A stretch of DNA of 64,000 nucleotides, taken from assembly GCA_026874595.1 (NCBI GenBank), contig CM049313.1, positions 67,944,659-68,008,658 of the forward strand, written 5' to 3'. The notes beneath the pieces are model-generated. The model was not told where the DNA came from and did no database searches. It worked only from the letters and a program-made list of their open reading frames with translations. Every line of letters begins with the position of its first letter. Within the stretch, counting starts at the first letter, position 1. Position numbers and translations under genes: made by a program. Below, piece after piece: positions 23,675 to 36,481 of the stretch. This stretch comes from Sipunculus nudus. Lineage: Eukaryota > Annelida > Sipuncula > Golfingiida > Sipunculidae.

Positions 23675-26600
23675 TACCTTTTATTTTATTAAAGCCTATA
23701 ATAAGAGGGAATGGCTTTAATATGAGCACAATGTGTGGCGTTCGGTGGTTCTAGGTGCTCTTTGTGTAAAGACCGATCTGATCGAAGGTTACCATTCCAT
23801 GGGGAATCCACTTTATAACAGAAATAAGGGCTATAGGGTTAGCGGGGGTATAAACACGAGCCCATTTTCGTTTATACAGCAAAAATGTTGATATTATCGT
23901 TTGCATGTTAGCCACTTATCTCTCTTAGTTCACCGCATAATCGGACTATTTTAATGGGTTCAAGAATATTTTTTTTTCTTATCATTTTAGTTCTCATTCA
24001 GTAAAATGTATTTCCTGCGAAATATATTTTTCAACTTTACTAGTCAGTTGGTTCATAATATTATTGTATTTTGCTACCGGCCAAAGCCGTCGTTTATGTC
24101 AGAAGAAATCTTTTTACAAATTAATCAGTTAATTAATAAATATGAAAATGTGCACCGCTTTCTCGTAGGAACTGCATTACTTTCTCACAGAAAGCCGGAC
24201 TTTGGCCTATAAACACAGCTTTTATTAATCCCCCTCACTTCCCTTATCCCTTGCCTGTCGAGACGAGTTAGCATATTAACCTTGCACCGAGTATTTTTCA
24301 TTTTTTTCCCGGTGATATAATATCCTGCTGTTAGGCCTAAACTTTTTTGTTAAAGGTAAATGTCTTTCTTTCGCTGTCATGCGTGTTTAAACTCCACACG
24401 TTTCACTTCAGTCGATGGAGGATTTGCATGCTCTCGGAGAATTTGGAACTTTTGGAAAATGACTGAATAGATACTAACAATTTCAGCAAGTATGACAGCA
24501 ACTATGGATCTCTTTGTCAGCATTTCATTATCCAACGAGGCACGGTTCACTTGATGGGTTCAGGATATATAATTCTGAAACTGACGCATAAGGATAAATA
24601 AAGTGAAAGGTTATCGACTCTAGTTTTAAACAAAAATAGAAATCTGCATTCTAAGGAATGCAAGCCTCCGCCATGAGGGGGATCCCTAATGTGGGGTGCT
24701 CTCGAAAAAGACCTGGCAAAACAAACATCCTTTCTATCGACATCAAATGGAGGAGTAAAAATCATGGCAGTTCGTCATAGCAACAAATAAATTCATGAAG
24801 ATGCCATAAAGATTTTGATTTCTCTGTTATATTTCATAGATATCCCAAAACGACCACTTACTTTCCTATTACTATTCAAATTTAATATTATGACCATATA
24901 TTCTGCATTCCGACAACCGGAATATCGCAGGCAACCATTACTCTCCCATTCACCGCAGAGAATGCCTTGGCATACATAAATATTATATGCAGCATAATGA
25001 CATGTACAGGCGGAGAACTGTTAGACAACAAATGCTAGCAGGCTAATTAAAGCTTCATCCCAAATTGTCCAATAAATGTTTCAGGCGTTTGGCAAGCTGA
25101 CCCTCCCATCAAGTTTGTTATTTGCCCTGAGGTCTTTTCATATTTTCTGACCATTAGTTAATAGAATGGCAATTATACGTTCCGACCTTTAAGTAAATGT
25201 GTTAGATGGCACCAACCTATTATCATAGGACGCATCATGTCAGTATGGATTAGAAAATCAGTGTAATGACAATGGGTATCTGCTGGATAGATAATAATGC
25301 GTGGTGCCAATATATGTTGCTACCATGTGCTGTTCTTTTCAACTTGTATCATTATATTGTCTTACTATGAGACAATTCATATATCATTAAGGGTGTCTAA
25401 GATAATATGCTCGTAATATATTAAAAATGGGCTTAGGTGTTTAGGAAAATTATTTTGACTGTGATCTATTCAAGGCAATGCAGTTGTTGATTCCGTCTGT
25501 AATTTTCACTGTGGAACTGTACATATTAGAAGAAATATGTGTCACCTTGTTTACAGACACTTTAATACACTCGTTGGTTTGAAAAGACAAGGAATCCTAT
25601 ATAACTCGTCTTCCAAGAACTTGCGCCCGGGGTTAATGTAACATTCTCCGGACATTACAAAAGGCCCAGATTAAATGACGAGACTACTATATCAGCGGAA
25701 GGTGACGCAGAAACGTGGAAACAGAATTAAAGCTGACTGATGAGAACGCATGGTCGTTACCATTATTGGAGTATAGTGTTTTCTCAACATTTAATCTCAG
25801 GCTGGGTGCTTTCACAGGTAGACATTCATTTATTGTAGGAAAAACAATAAACGCTGGCAATAAATTCCTCATGAAAATCCTCTTCTGCGTCATCAAACTA
25901 TTAATACATATTCAAAATGGTTATATATACTGGTTGTTTTACCTTAATTAATGACGGCAAAAAAGCGTTGGATATACCATTGTGAATATGGCACTGTAAC
26001 GAAGTTTCAGTTGTCTGAGCGAAAAAAAATTGTAAAACTGGCCAAGAATTGAGTATATTTGCACTCAGTCTTGTGCCATATAGTTTTAACGGTAGGAAAT
26101 AGCTCTGAATAAAGAAGTTTGACTTAAGAACATGATTATGTTGAGTGAAAATGGACGTTACATATAAAAGCCTCTTCTATTCTGACGAGTGTAAGGTGTT
26201 TCCGAACAATTTGCACAGAAAATACTGCTAGAATATCGAGTAAAGTGTGTTTTAAATACTGAGACACTTTCCTCTGACCGTAACCCTAAATAATCCCGAC
26301 AGATCATAGTGTGACACACTTTTTGTATGATAAATTTATAAAATGATATTCCATAAACAATCCTATTATAATTCAGCGATGTGGGCATGGTCAACAGAGA
26401 GCGTTATTCCAACTACTCGGCCTGTACGGTTCCAGTCGCCGCCAAGTCCCCTTAGATTCCCGTCCAAAGATTGCTCCTTGATATATTCGTAATACATTTC
26501 CGTGCCCTAATCAAAGTGCATATATTATATATATTTTTCATCAAGGTAACGATCACTCTGAGCTTAATCGCACTCGCATGAGTACGACTCATGAACTCTA

Positions 26601-26708
26601 AAAACACCCTTGACGTAGGTATATATGAAGTGAAAAAAGTAGTTTAGGTGATTGAAATAAGTAAGATTATTCTTCAGTTGTTTCACGGTAATTTACATTA
26701 GTAATAGA

Positions 26709-26799
26709 GGACTAGAGTCCGGACTTGGACTCCATTTTTTTTAGGGACTCGGACTTTGACTCGAGGGTACTTGACTTGGACTTGTACTCGGAGGAAAGT

Positions 26800-26802
<3 letters not shown>
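26709..26802. repeat. GGACTCGGACTTG-rich repeat
   Basis: Short irregular repeats of GGACT(C/T)GGACTT and TTGACTCG. A similar but weaker segment is at about 20413-20485 (ACTCGGACTCATCGG, CTTGTACTCGAATTACACTC). It probably belongs to a dispersed element whose limits I cannot place. Confidence 0.4.

Positions 26803-26832
<30 letters not shown>
26803..26832. repeat. (TA)n microsatellite
   Basis: About 15 TA units immediately after a GGACT/CTCGGACTTG-rich segment (26709-26800). Confidence 0.95.
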
Positions 26833-26836
<4 letters not shown>

Positions 26837-27001
26837 TCTAGCATAATGGTGGAAGGGGATAACGAATTTTAAGAAACTTTTGATAGATTACTGGTGTACA
26901 GTGTAGACAACTATAGCGCAAGTTACCAAAGTCTCTATGTAGTAGGGCGGGATCCTGAAATAATCGTTAACATTGTTAACAAGTGACCCAAGGGTCATGA
27001 C

Positions 27002-30000
27002 GCTCAGCTGACTGGGAAGAGATTTGCAAAAGGAAATTTTATCATCTGAATGGTAGTATATAACCATTCAAATGAAGCAACAAACAGATTAACCAACAGG
27101 CTGAGATTGTGTCTGTATTAATATATCTCAAAAATAGAGAAAAAATGCGTAAACTTTAAAAAAAATACAGGTGGCTCCACCAGTCTGCAGAAACTAATAA
27201 AAACACTTAATGGTCAATATCCATGCAAAGAAGCATAGTGGTCTCTGGATTAGTTGTTCAAATACTTCAGCTTTTGTATCAAATTTTCGATTATTCTGAG
27301 GGATACTTTGGAGTCGTATAGCTTGAAGGATATGGGTAACAGAGACCTAATTTCAGGTTTCCATAGACACTTTTCATGGGCCTCCTTGCATGACAAGAAT
27401 GAAGATTCTAGGTCCAGTTGTTACAATTTGTACCCTATTGACAGATAACCACATCTTTAAAGGTCTCAAAAATAGATAAAATAATTCGTAAAAATTGAAA
27501 AAAATGGAGGTGGCACACCCAGTCTGCTAAAACTGATGGAACAGCTCATGATCAATATATATGCCGAAAATCATGAGCATCAATGTTGTAGTTATTGAGG
27601 TACTGGAGTTTTTGTATCAAATTTTTCATTATTCTGGGGGGGGGGGGTATTTTGGAGCCATACAGCTAAACAAATATGGGTAACAGAGACCTAATTTCAG
27701 GTTTCCATGGAGACCTTTTCATGGGTCTCCCTGTGTGTCAAGAATGAAGATTCTAGGTCCAGTTTTTATGATTTGTGCCCTGTTAACAGATGTTCATATC
27801 TTTAAAGGTCTCAAAAATAGAGAAAAAATTCGTAAAAAAACCCGAACAAATACAGGTGGTGCCACCAGTCTGCAGAAACTGATGAAACACTCCATGATCA
27901 ATATCCATGCAAACAATTATGGTGATCTCTGCATTAGTTGTTCAGATACTTCAGCTTTTGTATCAAATTTTCCATTATTCTGAGCTGTACTTTGGAGTGC
28001 CATAGCTCAAAGGATATGGGTAACAGAGACCTAATTTCAGGTTTCCATGGAGATTTTTCATGGGTCTCCCTGTGTGTCAAGAATGAAGAATTTTGGAGCC
28101 ATACAGCCTAACAAATATGGGTAACAGAGACCTAATTTCAGGTTTCCATGGAGACTTTTCATGGGTCTCCCTGTGTGTCAAGAATGAAGATTCTAGGTCC
28201 AGTTTTTATGATTTGTGCCCTGTTAACAGATGTTCATATCTTTAAAGGTCTCAAAAATACAGAAAAAATTCGTAAAAAAACCCGAACAAATACAGGTGGT
28301 GCCACCAGTCTGCAGAAACTGATGAAACACTCCATGATCAAAATCCATGCAAACAATTATGGTGATCTCTGCATTAGTTGTTTAGATACTTCAGCTTTTG
28401 TATCAAATTTTCCAATATTCTGAGCTGTACTTTGGAGTGCCATAGCTCAAAGGATATGGGTAACAGAGACCTAATTTCAGGTTTCCATGGAGATTTTTCA
28501 TCGGTCTCCCTGTGTGTCAAGAATGAAGAATTTTGGAGCCATACAGCTTATCAAATATAGGTAACAGAGACCTAATTTCAGGTTTCCATGGAGACTTTTC
28601 ATGGGTCTCCCTGTGTGTCAAGAATGAAGATTCTAGGTCCAGTTTTTTATGATTTGTGCCCTGTTAACAGATGTTCATATCTTTAAAGGTCTCAAAAATA
28701 GAGAAAAAATTCGTAAAAAAACCCGAACAAATACAGGTGGTGCCACCAGTCTGCAGAAACTGATGAAACACTCCATGATCAATATCCATGCAAACAATTA
28801 TGGTGATCTCTGCATTAGTTGTTCAGATACTTCAGCTTTTGTATCAAATTTTCCATTATTCTGAGCTGTACTTTGGAGTGCCATAGCTCAAAGGATATGG
28901 GTAACAGAGACCTAATTTCAGGTTTCCATGGAGATTTTTCATGGGTCTCCCTGTGTGTCAAGAATGAAGATTCTAGGTCCAGTCGTTACGATTTGTACCC
29001 TGTTGACAGATTACTACATCCTGAAAGGTCTCAAAAATAGAGAAAAAAAAAAATTGGAAAATTTGAAAAATATACAGGTGGCGCCACCAGTCTGCAGGAA
29101 CTGATGGAACACCTCTTGATCAATATGTATGCCAAAAATCATGACCACCAGTGTTGTAGTTATTGAGATGTTGCAGTTTGTTTTTATCAAATTTTCCATT
29201 ATTCTGGGGAGTAATTGGGAGCCCCCCTCAGCTCAAAGGATATGGGTAACAGAGACCTTATTTCAGGTTTCCATGGAGACTTTTCATGGACCTCTCAGTG
29301 TGTCAAGAATGAAGATTCTAGGCCCAGTCTTAATGATTTGTGCCCTGTTAACAGCTGTTCACATTTTTAAAGGTCTCAAAAATAGATTCGTAAAAATTTA
29401 AAATACAGGTGGCGCCACCAGACTGCAGAAAGTGATGAAACATCTGATGATCAATACGTATAAAAAAAATCATGACCATCAGTGATGTAGTAAATGAGAT
29501 TTTGAAGTTTTTGTATGAAATTTTTGACTATTCTGGGGGGTACTTTTGGGCCCCATAGCTCAAAGGATATGGGTAACAGAGACATAATTTCTGGTTTCCA
29601 TGGAGACTTTTTATAGGATTCTCAGTGTGTCAAGAATGAAGATTCTAGGTCCAGTCATTACGATTTGTGCCACGTTAACAGATGACAGCATCCTTAAAGG
29701 TCTCAAAAATAGAGGAAAAAATCGTAAAAATCGAACAATACAGATGGCGCCACCAGTCTGCAGGAACTGAAGGAACATCTCATGATCAATATGTATGCCA
29801 AAAATCATGACCATCAGTGATGTAGTTATTGAGATATTGAAGTTTTTGTATGAAATTTTTTACTTTTCTGGGGGGTACTTTGGGGCCCATAGCTCAATTG
29901 ATATGGGAAACAGTGACCTAATTTCTGGTTTCCAAGGGTTCTTTCATGGACCTCTCAGAATGCCAAGTTACAAGGTTCTAGGTCCAGCGGTTACGATTTG

Positions 30001-30080
30001 TGCCTGGTTAACGGACGGACAGACGGACGACGGACAAAGAGTGATCGCTATAGCTCAGATGACTTTTTAGTCAGCTGAGC
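27002..30080. repeat. Higher-order tandem array with terminal hairpin
   Basis: Ten occurrences of a GGTAACAGAGACCTAATTTC anchor lie at about 27335, 27679, 28019, 28119, 28459, 28560, 28899, 29245, 29572 and 29904. Spacings are about 340 bp, with two extra partial units of 100 bp that create a 440-bp higher-order repeat (27679-28119 and 28119-28560 nearly identical). Each full unit carries a form of CAGGTGGCGCCACCAG followed by CTGCAG. The right end has a GGACGGACAGACGGACGACG run, then a hairpin (TAGCTCAGATGACT, loop TTTTT, AGTCAGCTGAGCTA) and poly-A. GCTCAGCTGACT at 27002-27013 is the inverse of 30069-30080. Repeated open frames of 60-91 codons inside are shadows of the repeat, not genes. Confidence 0.9.
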
Positions 30081-31257
30081 TAAAAAAAAAAAAACAAAAA
30101 AAAAAACAACAAATTTCGCGTCGTGAATTTATGCATATGTCTATCCAGCTTCAGCCATGTCAGTCAAGATTGAACTGTAACCGCTAATCTATCGAACAAC
30201 AGTGTTTTGTTTCACTGTGTGTTTCACTGTCGTTTATCTTATCTTTGCCAATATTACCAAAGAGTGATGCTTAAAAGTGTGCTGTTGTGAGAAAGTCCTT
30301 AATTTCAAAAGGCAAGTTGGGGTGCTTAACTGCCTTACAGTACAGTGACCGAGCAAGGCAGATTTTAATGACCTTACAACTGCCGCTAAACAGCGCTATA
30401 TGCCACACGAATATTTTACATATACTGCTAAAGATAAAGCTCAAGTTATATATTAAAATATCATTATGCATGTGTGTGTTTGATAGGTTCGAGAATTTCA
30501 AAAATAAGTTTTGATGGATTACAGTAAATAAATGAAATATTCAATGACAATGGCGTGCATCATTTCAAAGTTAACCAGGGAGGTTAAGTTATTTTTTTGT
30601 TGTTGTTTTTTTGTTGTTGTTGTTGAACACGGATCGCTTTAGGCACGCGCTGCCGAGCTAACGTAAAATGCAGTAACTCAACCCCCGGGCCAAAATGAGA
30701 AATGAGCAATGGCAGTATGTGAGCTATAATATATATTCTTTGCGAAGTCCTAGCCCTCAAAGTTTCTGAAGATATGAGGGCAGTAACCTCACCGTATTTG
30801 TGTTTACACGCCGCAATACTTAGGTAAAAAGCAGTATCTACATTTACTGCCTTTTTCTTGTATGAAGCAAATGGAAATTCACACATATTGCTCTTGACTT
30901 GAGGATCAGCATGTATTTCATTAATTGACACGGCAGATACTGATATTTTTCCGTGATAATTTAAAAAACTTGTCTGAATTTAAATTGAATCTGAATTTAA
31001 AGTAAGCTGCATGAAGCATTCTTCCACAGGGAGATATATTCTTGGGCTGTGTAGAAAAGGCGTACAACAACAACAAAAAACCTTGTATGATTGATTGTTA
31101 AACTAGATGTTTACCTTCTCCCTAAAAAATATTCGCCAGCTGTATTAGCTAAAAACTAAATTATTTGTGTTATAAATGTTAATAAATTATATTTTTTTAA
31201 ATATTTTTCCCTTGTACCAATGAAAACGTGTCTTGGGGATATGATACATATATACAG

Positions 31258-31258
<1 letters not shown>

Positions 31259-31304
<46 letters not shown>
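31259..31304. repeat. (TA)n microsatellite
   Basis: About 22 TA units. Confidence 0.95.
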
Positions 31305-31306
<2 letters not shown>

Positions 31307-31775
31307 AGTGTTCTTTCTAGGCTGTTAACAATGCACTGATGGCAAAGTGCTCGATGGTATGACCAGTGTGTATAAATATATATTATGTGTAAGGAATCAA
31401 CTAGTAAACCATAATATATTTTGGGGCTAACAGAGGACAACGTACGATTTGAAATAATGTGGGGAATACTAAGTAAAGCCAAAGAACATTCCCCAGAAAC
31501 TAACAGATGTAACCTGTGTCTGATGCAGAAATATTTCATTACATGAAAATAAAACCTGGCCACGCTTAAACAACGCAATGCACTTGTAACAAGTTGTAAA
31601 CACGCCAACAAATAAACTCATCACATAGAGTAATCCAGATTAGGCACGTTGTGCAGGTATTAAGCTCAAACACGCTTCAGTGTACAACTAGATGTTCAGT
31701 CATCTGAAAAGGGCCGTATAACGGTACGAAATTAATAAGTAATCAATAAAATGATGCTTATAATCGTTTGATTCC

Positions 31776-31779
<4 letters not shown>

Positions 31780-31820
<41 letters not shown>
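31780..31820. repeat. (TA)n microsatellite
   Basis: About 20 TA units. Confidence 0.95.
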
Positions 31821-31823
<3 letters not shown>

Positions 31824-33689
31824 TTTAAGATACAGAATGAGAGAAAGAGGGTTAAATACATTTACGTACATACGAGAGGAAGAATTCGGTGAATTCCCTT
31901 GTGTCGCTGGATGACTAAAAGAAAGTCAACATGCAGACAGGTCCGGGAGGGTCCTCTGTGGAAAATCCATGATTAGGTCACTCTAACTTATTTATGAACG
32001 CTCAACAGAAGTAAAGGATGCATTCTGGAAATCTTCAAATAAAGTACCACTTAAAATCTACGTTTGATTGATGGTTATGGATTTTTGAATGCCAATAGTC
32101 TATGACATATGAAAGCCCTCGATCTTTATGCCGAAGGGTTAAAAAATATCCTCAGTAATTTTGAAGTTCCAACTTGACAAACGGCATCCTGACGTGTCAT
32201 CCTGGAATAAAGTACAGGCTTTTAATTCTAATTTTGAGGACCACATATTTCAGTCATAGGTTTATCCTTCCTCTGAGCACAAATTGAAAATATGATCGGT
32301 AGCCCATAATATATCGAAATAGATTGTCTAAGGTATAGGGGTAAGAAGTAATTACCTCAATATGTAGAAATTACCATACACGCTTTCAATTATTGGGGAA
32401 CTATTTAGTAACTTTAGGTAAAAAATAGTAATATTATACCGGATCAGATTTTTCGAGATCGGCTATGTGTATTTTCATCAAACGTGATCTAAGTATTGAT
32501 CACTGAAAAAGTGCCGCCGAAGACTGGTGGCGCCCCTATAATGTTTACAATTACAAAGTTATTGTAGAGCACATTCGATAGCTTTAATCATAGAATGATT
32601 CCAGACATCAAAGGATTTTTTTAAGAACTTTACGATTAAAAACACAGTGAAGAAATTAAACTTTTCTTAAAGTAAGGTAAAGCGCATTTCAGACATCAAA
32701 GGATATGATATTTAACTTATGTAAAAATATGAAAACCAATTTTGCCGCTAGCTGAATGCAGTCTTGGTACATATTTCATCTAATCATTTCAGACCTGAAA
32801 CACATTGATATTCCCTAACACTATTTGCACATAGAAAGATTGTCTGTTCCAGCCAGCTTCTAGGTTCTTAAATTCAGTAATGGTGGTGAGCATTGAAATA
32901 TAAAAAGACACTTGTGTCAGTATGAAAACATACACCTAATTTATTTTTCAAGTACTGCTTTACAGTCATTTAAGAGGTTGTCAAAATACTTAATCAAAAT
33001 AAAACCGCTAACATAGGGAAATATTCTAGATCATTTTAAAGAAATGTATATAGGTAAGGCATCTACTTGTGTTAGTAGATATCCTAAGGCGGATGCCCAT
33101 TTGTAATTTGTTTTTATTATGTCTATTTGTTGTCTGTTTACAAGTTATCGCCAAAATATAACCCAAGTCTAAGTTTACAAATGCGTTTTGTGATGTTGTG
33201 GTCATGGTTTCTTGGTGACGTTTAAGACAATATGAAAAACTTAAGCGTTAAAGACGTGATGTGAGACTTGAAAGGGCAATTATTCAAATTCAGAATCATC
33301 GCCCGCGCGGTTACTGCTTATTGCCTTGGGAGGGAATATATAATTGAATGAAATGAGGTAAACGGAAGTTCTCGTTATATTAAAAAAAAAATTACTGGTG
33401 ATGCTTCCTCCAATCGGCGGTGAATTCTCCTATTACATCGTATATATAAAATACTAGCTGATAGACCCGCTTATTACCGGGGTTGGGGAGATTTATTAAC
33501 TGAGATGTGAAATGTTGGCTCATTTTTTTATTCTAAACGTTTACAGAAAATATAGGTTTTCAGTGGCAAACTGTCTCCATAAGATATGTATAAACATTTT
33601 GGCACGACTGCAGAATAACTCACAACACTTCTGTGAACAGAAAACATTTCTATGTACAGGTGCTTGTATCTTAATTTTGCCACTTACTT

Positions 33690-34007
33690 TTAAATTACAT
33701 GAATCCTTAACATCATACCGTCCGTCCGTATAAACTCATAATCTGGTGGAGACAGTACGTAAGTGATCCTGCAGTCGCTCCAATATTTTTTACATTTATT
33801 TTGTGGTTCTGTCCTCGTGGCAAGAAATTTATACCCCGGTATGTTTACCTTGATGACCTGGCCAGTGATGGTGTTGACATTGCGAACCGGAATGAGACGG
33901 GGGGCATTCAGATTTTTTATGATATTTGACTGGATTCTATCGGTGGACGTATAAAGATTAGGTTGATGTGAGGAACACATGAAAAATTTATTAAATGTAC
34001 GTTGCAA
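33690..34007 (-). other. Open frame of 105 codons, possible exon, unrecognised
   Basis: This is a long open frame for such AT-rich DNA. Within it the peptide NAPRLIPVRNVNTITGQVIK is followed directly by a possible splice donor (ATCAAG|GTAAAC, near 33850). The segment loosely resembles the start of a beta-sandwich extracellular domain, where an NAP-x-L-x-P-V motif is followed about ten residues later by T-x-G. No acceptor is convincing and the 3' part reads like noise. I cannot name a product. A chance open frame remains quite possible. Confidence 0.15.
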
Positions 34008-34629
34008 GGAAACTGTTCCTGAAGAAAGAAACAGAAATATGCATACCTCGTAAGTAGCAGAAGCGGACCGAACGGGACTCCATGCAGAGGGTCCGTATTC
34101 CTTTTCAACCGCCGCAATGTTTTTTATTTCATCGTATCAAACAAATTTTGAGGCTGAAACCCCAGACACCACCCAATCACACCCCACCTCACGCCTGTTC
34201 CTGAAATTGGGACCTTGAATTAGGTTTTGTCATTAATCCTCCTGGGTTGAACTCTCCATTTCATAAAGCGAGAAACATGTGTTTTTCTCTTTTACTGACC
34301 ACGCACGTGGGTCAAATCCCTCATTGAAAGCAAGCGCTATTCATATGAACAATAGTCCTTAGTGTTAGAGGTTAAGTGACCACGATGCACGCATTCCGGT
34401 GATTGCCGAAGGCAGTTCGGCTGTGCTAGGTAAAAAACCCGGAAAAATCAATCAAAATTATATGTAAATAAAAAATTATTTATTTTCATATCGCCTATGT
34501 CACTGCGGGGATAATAACCTTTAACATGATGTATAGCACAATATTGTACACAGCGCGGTTTTAGAGAACATTGCGAACAAACGTGAACTGAATTCCTTTT
34601 ATAAGTATTAAGATAGATGTTGTTAGATA

Positions 34630-35662
34630 GCTGAACATAACGGTAGTAGGTGGTGCCACCTGTTATTTGAACGAGAAACTATCCAAGATGTATATACATG
34701 CAAAATTTCATGTGGAAAAGTCAAACCACTGCAGAGATATGAGTGATTTTATCCCACAGCAGACAAACAGATGGATGTGTATTTTTGTGTATGTTATAAA
34801 GCTATGCAATCCAAGGGCTACATTTGTGTAATTTTTTTTTTCCTGATTGATCAAACGAGTCCAGAGATATAAGCATTAATTTCCACAGCGTGAACGTGAA
34901 TGTAGGTGGCGCCACCTGTCATAAAATCAAGAAAGCTATCCAGGATGTATACGCATGCCGAATAACAGGTAATTTGGTCAAACCACTGCAGAGATATGAG
35001 TGATTTTAACCCACAGCAGACAAACAGATGGACGCTGTGCAAAAATGGCTGCAGGTGGCGCCACCACTTTTGTGTATAATATAAAGCTATCCAAGGCTAC
35101 ATTTGTGTAAATATTTTTCCTGATTGGTCAAACGGTTCCCGAGATATGAGCTTGGATCTGCAGCGTTAACGTGAATGTAGGTGGCGCCACCTGTCATAAA
35201 ATCAAGAAAGCTATCTAGGATGTATACGTATGCCGAATTTTAGGGGAATTAGTCAAACCACTGCAGAGATATGAGTGATTTTAACCTCAGGCAGATGAAC
35301 CGATGGACACTGTGCAAGAATGGTTGCAGGTGGCGCCACCTTTTTTTTGTGTATGTTATTAAGTTATCCCAGGGTACATTTGTGTAAAAAAAATTTTACC
35401 TGATCGGTCAAACGGTTCTCGAGATATCTGGGTTTATGTCAGGAAACAGACGCACAAACGGACGCTGGGCAGAGAGGAAAGGTCAGAGGTCAAGGTCACT
35501 TGGTTAGGCACCAGTTAACATGTGACCCGATAATATGTGTAAGTTTCGGAAAAATCCGTCCAGTAGTCTCAGAGGAGTTCTCCGGAAACGAACGCGGCGG
35601 CGGCGGCGGAACCCGGTCAAAAACATAGTATCCGCAACTTCGTTTTGGCGGATACAATAAGG
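34630..35662. repeat. Dimeric tandem array with GGTGGCGCCACC and tail hairpin
   Basis: Exact GGTGGCGCCACC sites lie at 34905, 35054, 35180 and 35329, with a variant at 34649. The spacing alternates 149 and 126 bp, so the true unit is a 275-bp dimer. Units share GAGATATGAGTGATTTTAAC and GACAAACAGATGGACGCTG. A unique tail follows: CAGAGGAGTTCTCCGGAAAC, then a short CGG run and a perfect stem GTATCCGC / GCGGATAC around 35624-35652. The same tail is at 60040-60142. I infer a mobile tandem-repeat-bearing element rather than a static satellite. Confidence 0.8.
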
Positions 35663-35663
35663 T

Positions 35664-35943
35664 TTTGTTCCCTGGCACATTTTTTCATAAATCAATGCGG
35701 GCGGGTTTTTTTTAATTTTTTTTTATTTAAAAAAAAATGTTAAATGATCAGGGAAAAGCATGATAATAACATAATTATTTGGCTAAACAAGTAAAAGCAC
35801 TACATTACAAAGGAAATGTTTATCAAAATTGTATGCGTTTAATTTCCTGAAAGAAATGTCCGAAAAAAAATTCTTTTGAAAATCAATATTAAAAAATTTT
35901 GATGCGGGGGTTTAAAATTGACGCGGGCGGTGCCTGAGAACCA
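35664..35943 (+). mobile_element. Small inverted-repeat element (MITE), copy 2
   Basis: The interior matches 23376-23674 (AATCAATGCGGGCGGG, AGTAAAAGCACTACATTACA, TTTAAAATTGACGCG) and the right end GTGCCTGAGAACCA is identical. The left end (TGTTCCCTGGCAC) has diverged. It abuts the tail hairpin of the tandem-array element at 34630-35662. Confidence 0.7.
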
Positions 35944-36194
35944 TGCATTTTTATGCTAAATATCAATTCAAAATATTTCAATATTCTTAATAAAATAATT
36001 GGAACGGTTCTTTTAAGTGTCGACGTAACTAAATAGTTAATATTACGATTTAAACTGAATCTCGTCTTTGATGGTTCAAATGCAATCTTAGATAACATAA
36101 TTGCATACGGATGATGGTGATGACTAACTCCAAATATAAACGACCTTAATATTTCCTTGACATCAGAGCCGGTGCAGGAATGAAGAGCGATCAA
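35889..36194 (-). other. Open frame of 101 codons, unrecognised
   Basis: An open frame that partly overlaps MITE copy 2 at its 3' end. The peptide starts MIALHSCTGSDVKEILRSFI and has a HHHH run. No motif or splice sites support a gene. It is recorded because it is long for AT-rich DNA. Confidence 0.1.
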
Positions 36195-36481
36195 GGCAGG
36201 TTACACACGCAGGGAGGTGAGGAAACCTAAATCGGCTGACTCTTCAACGCGACACTCAGGTGTTGCAAAGGCACTTGTTGTGTGGAGAATCCTAGTAACT
36301 TTTTTGGAAGGACGGCTCCGGTTTCGTTAAGCTTAGCTCTGTGTATCCTTTTCTCTTTCTTTGGCACAGAGTGAGCCTGGCCTTGACAATGATTTACCGT
36401 TAAGGTGACGGACGTTTAGCTAAAGCCTATGGGGGTAATTGACCTAAACACCACGGCCTAAATGCTCCGCCCTTTTAACCT

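Larger units (their letters stand above)
23675..27001. other. No gene recognised
   Basis: Short open frames without motifs. Confidence 0.4.
30081..33689. other. No gene recognised
   Basis: Two (TA)n tracts. A 115-codon minus frame at 30584-30931 and a 151-codon minus frame at 31156-31611 are produced in part by TTG/GTT and TA repeats and are not supported. Confidence 0.4.

Noticed and set aside
27735-28864. Repeated open frames of 71-91 codons with nearly identical protein sequence
   Set aside because: They recur because the DNA unit recurs. Frames shift between units, there are no coding motifs, and other units are interrupted.
30584-30931. Frame ending in a Gln-rich run
   Set aside because: The Gln run comes from a (TTG)n/(TTGT)n tract. 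There is no other support.
31156-31611. 151-codon minus-strand frame, one of the longest
   Set aside because: A large part is Tyr-Ile coded by the (TA)n tract, and there are no domains or splice sites.
34630-35662. CRISPR array
   Set aside because: Units are contiguous tandem repeats of 126-149 bp with no short repeat/unique spacer pattern, and the genome is eukaryotic.
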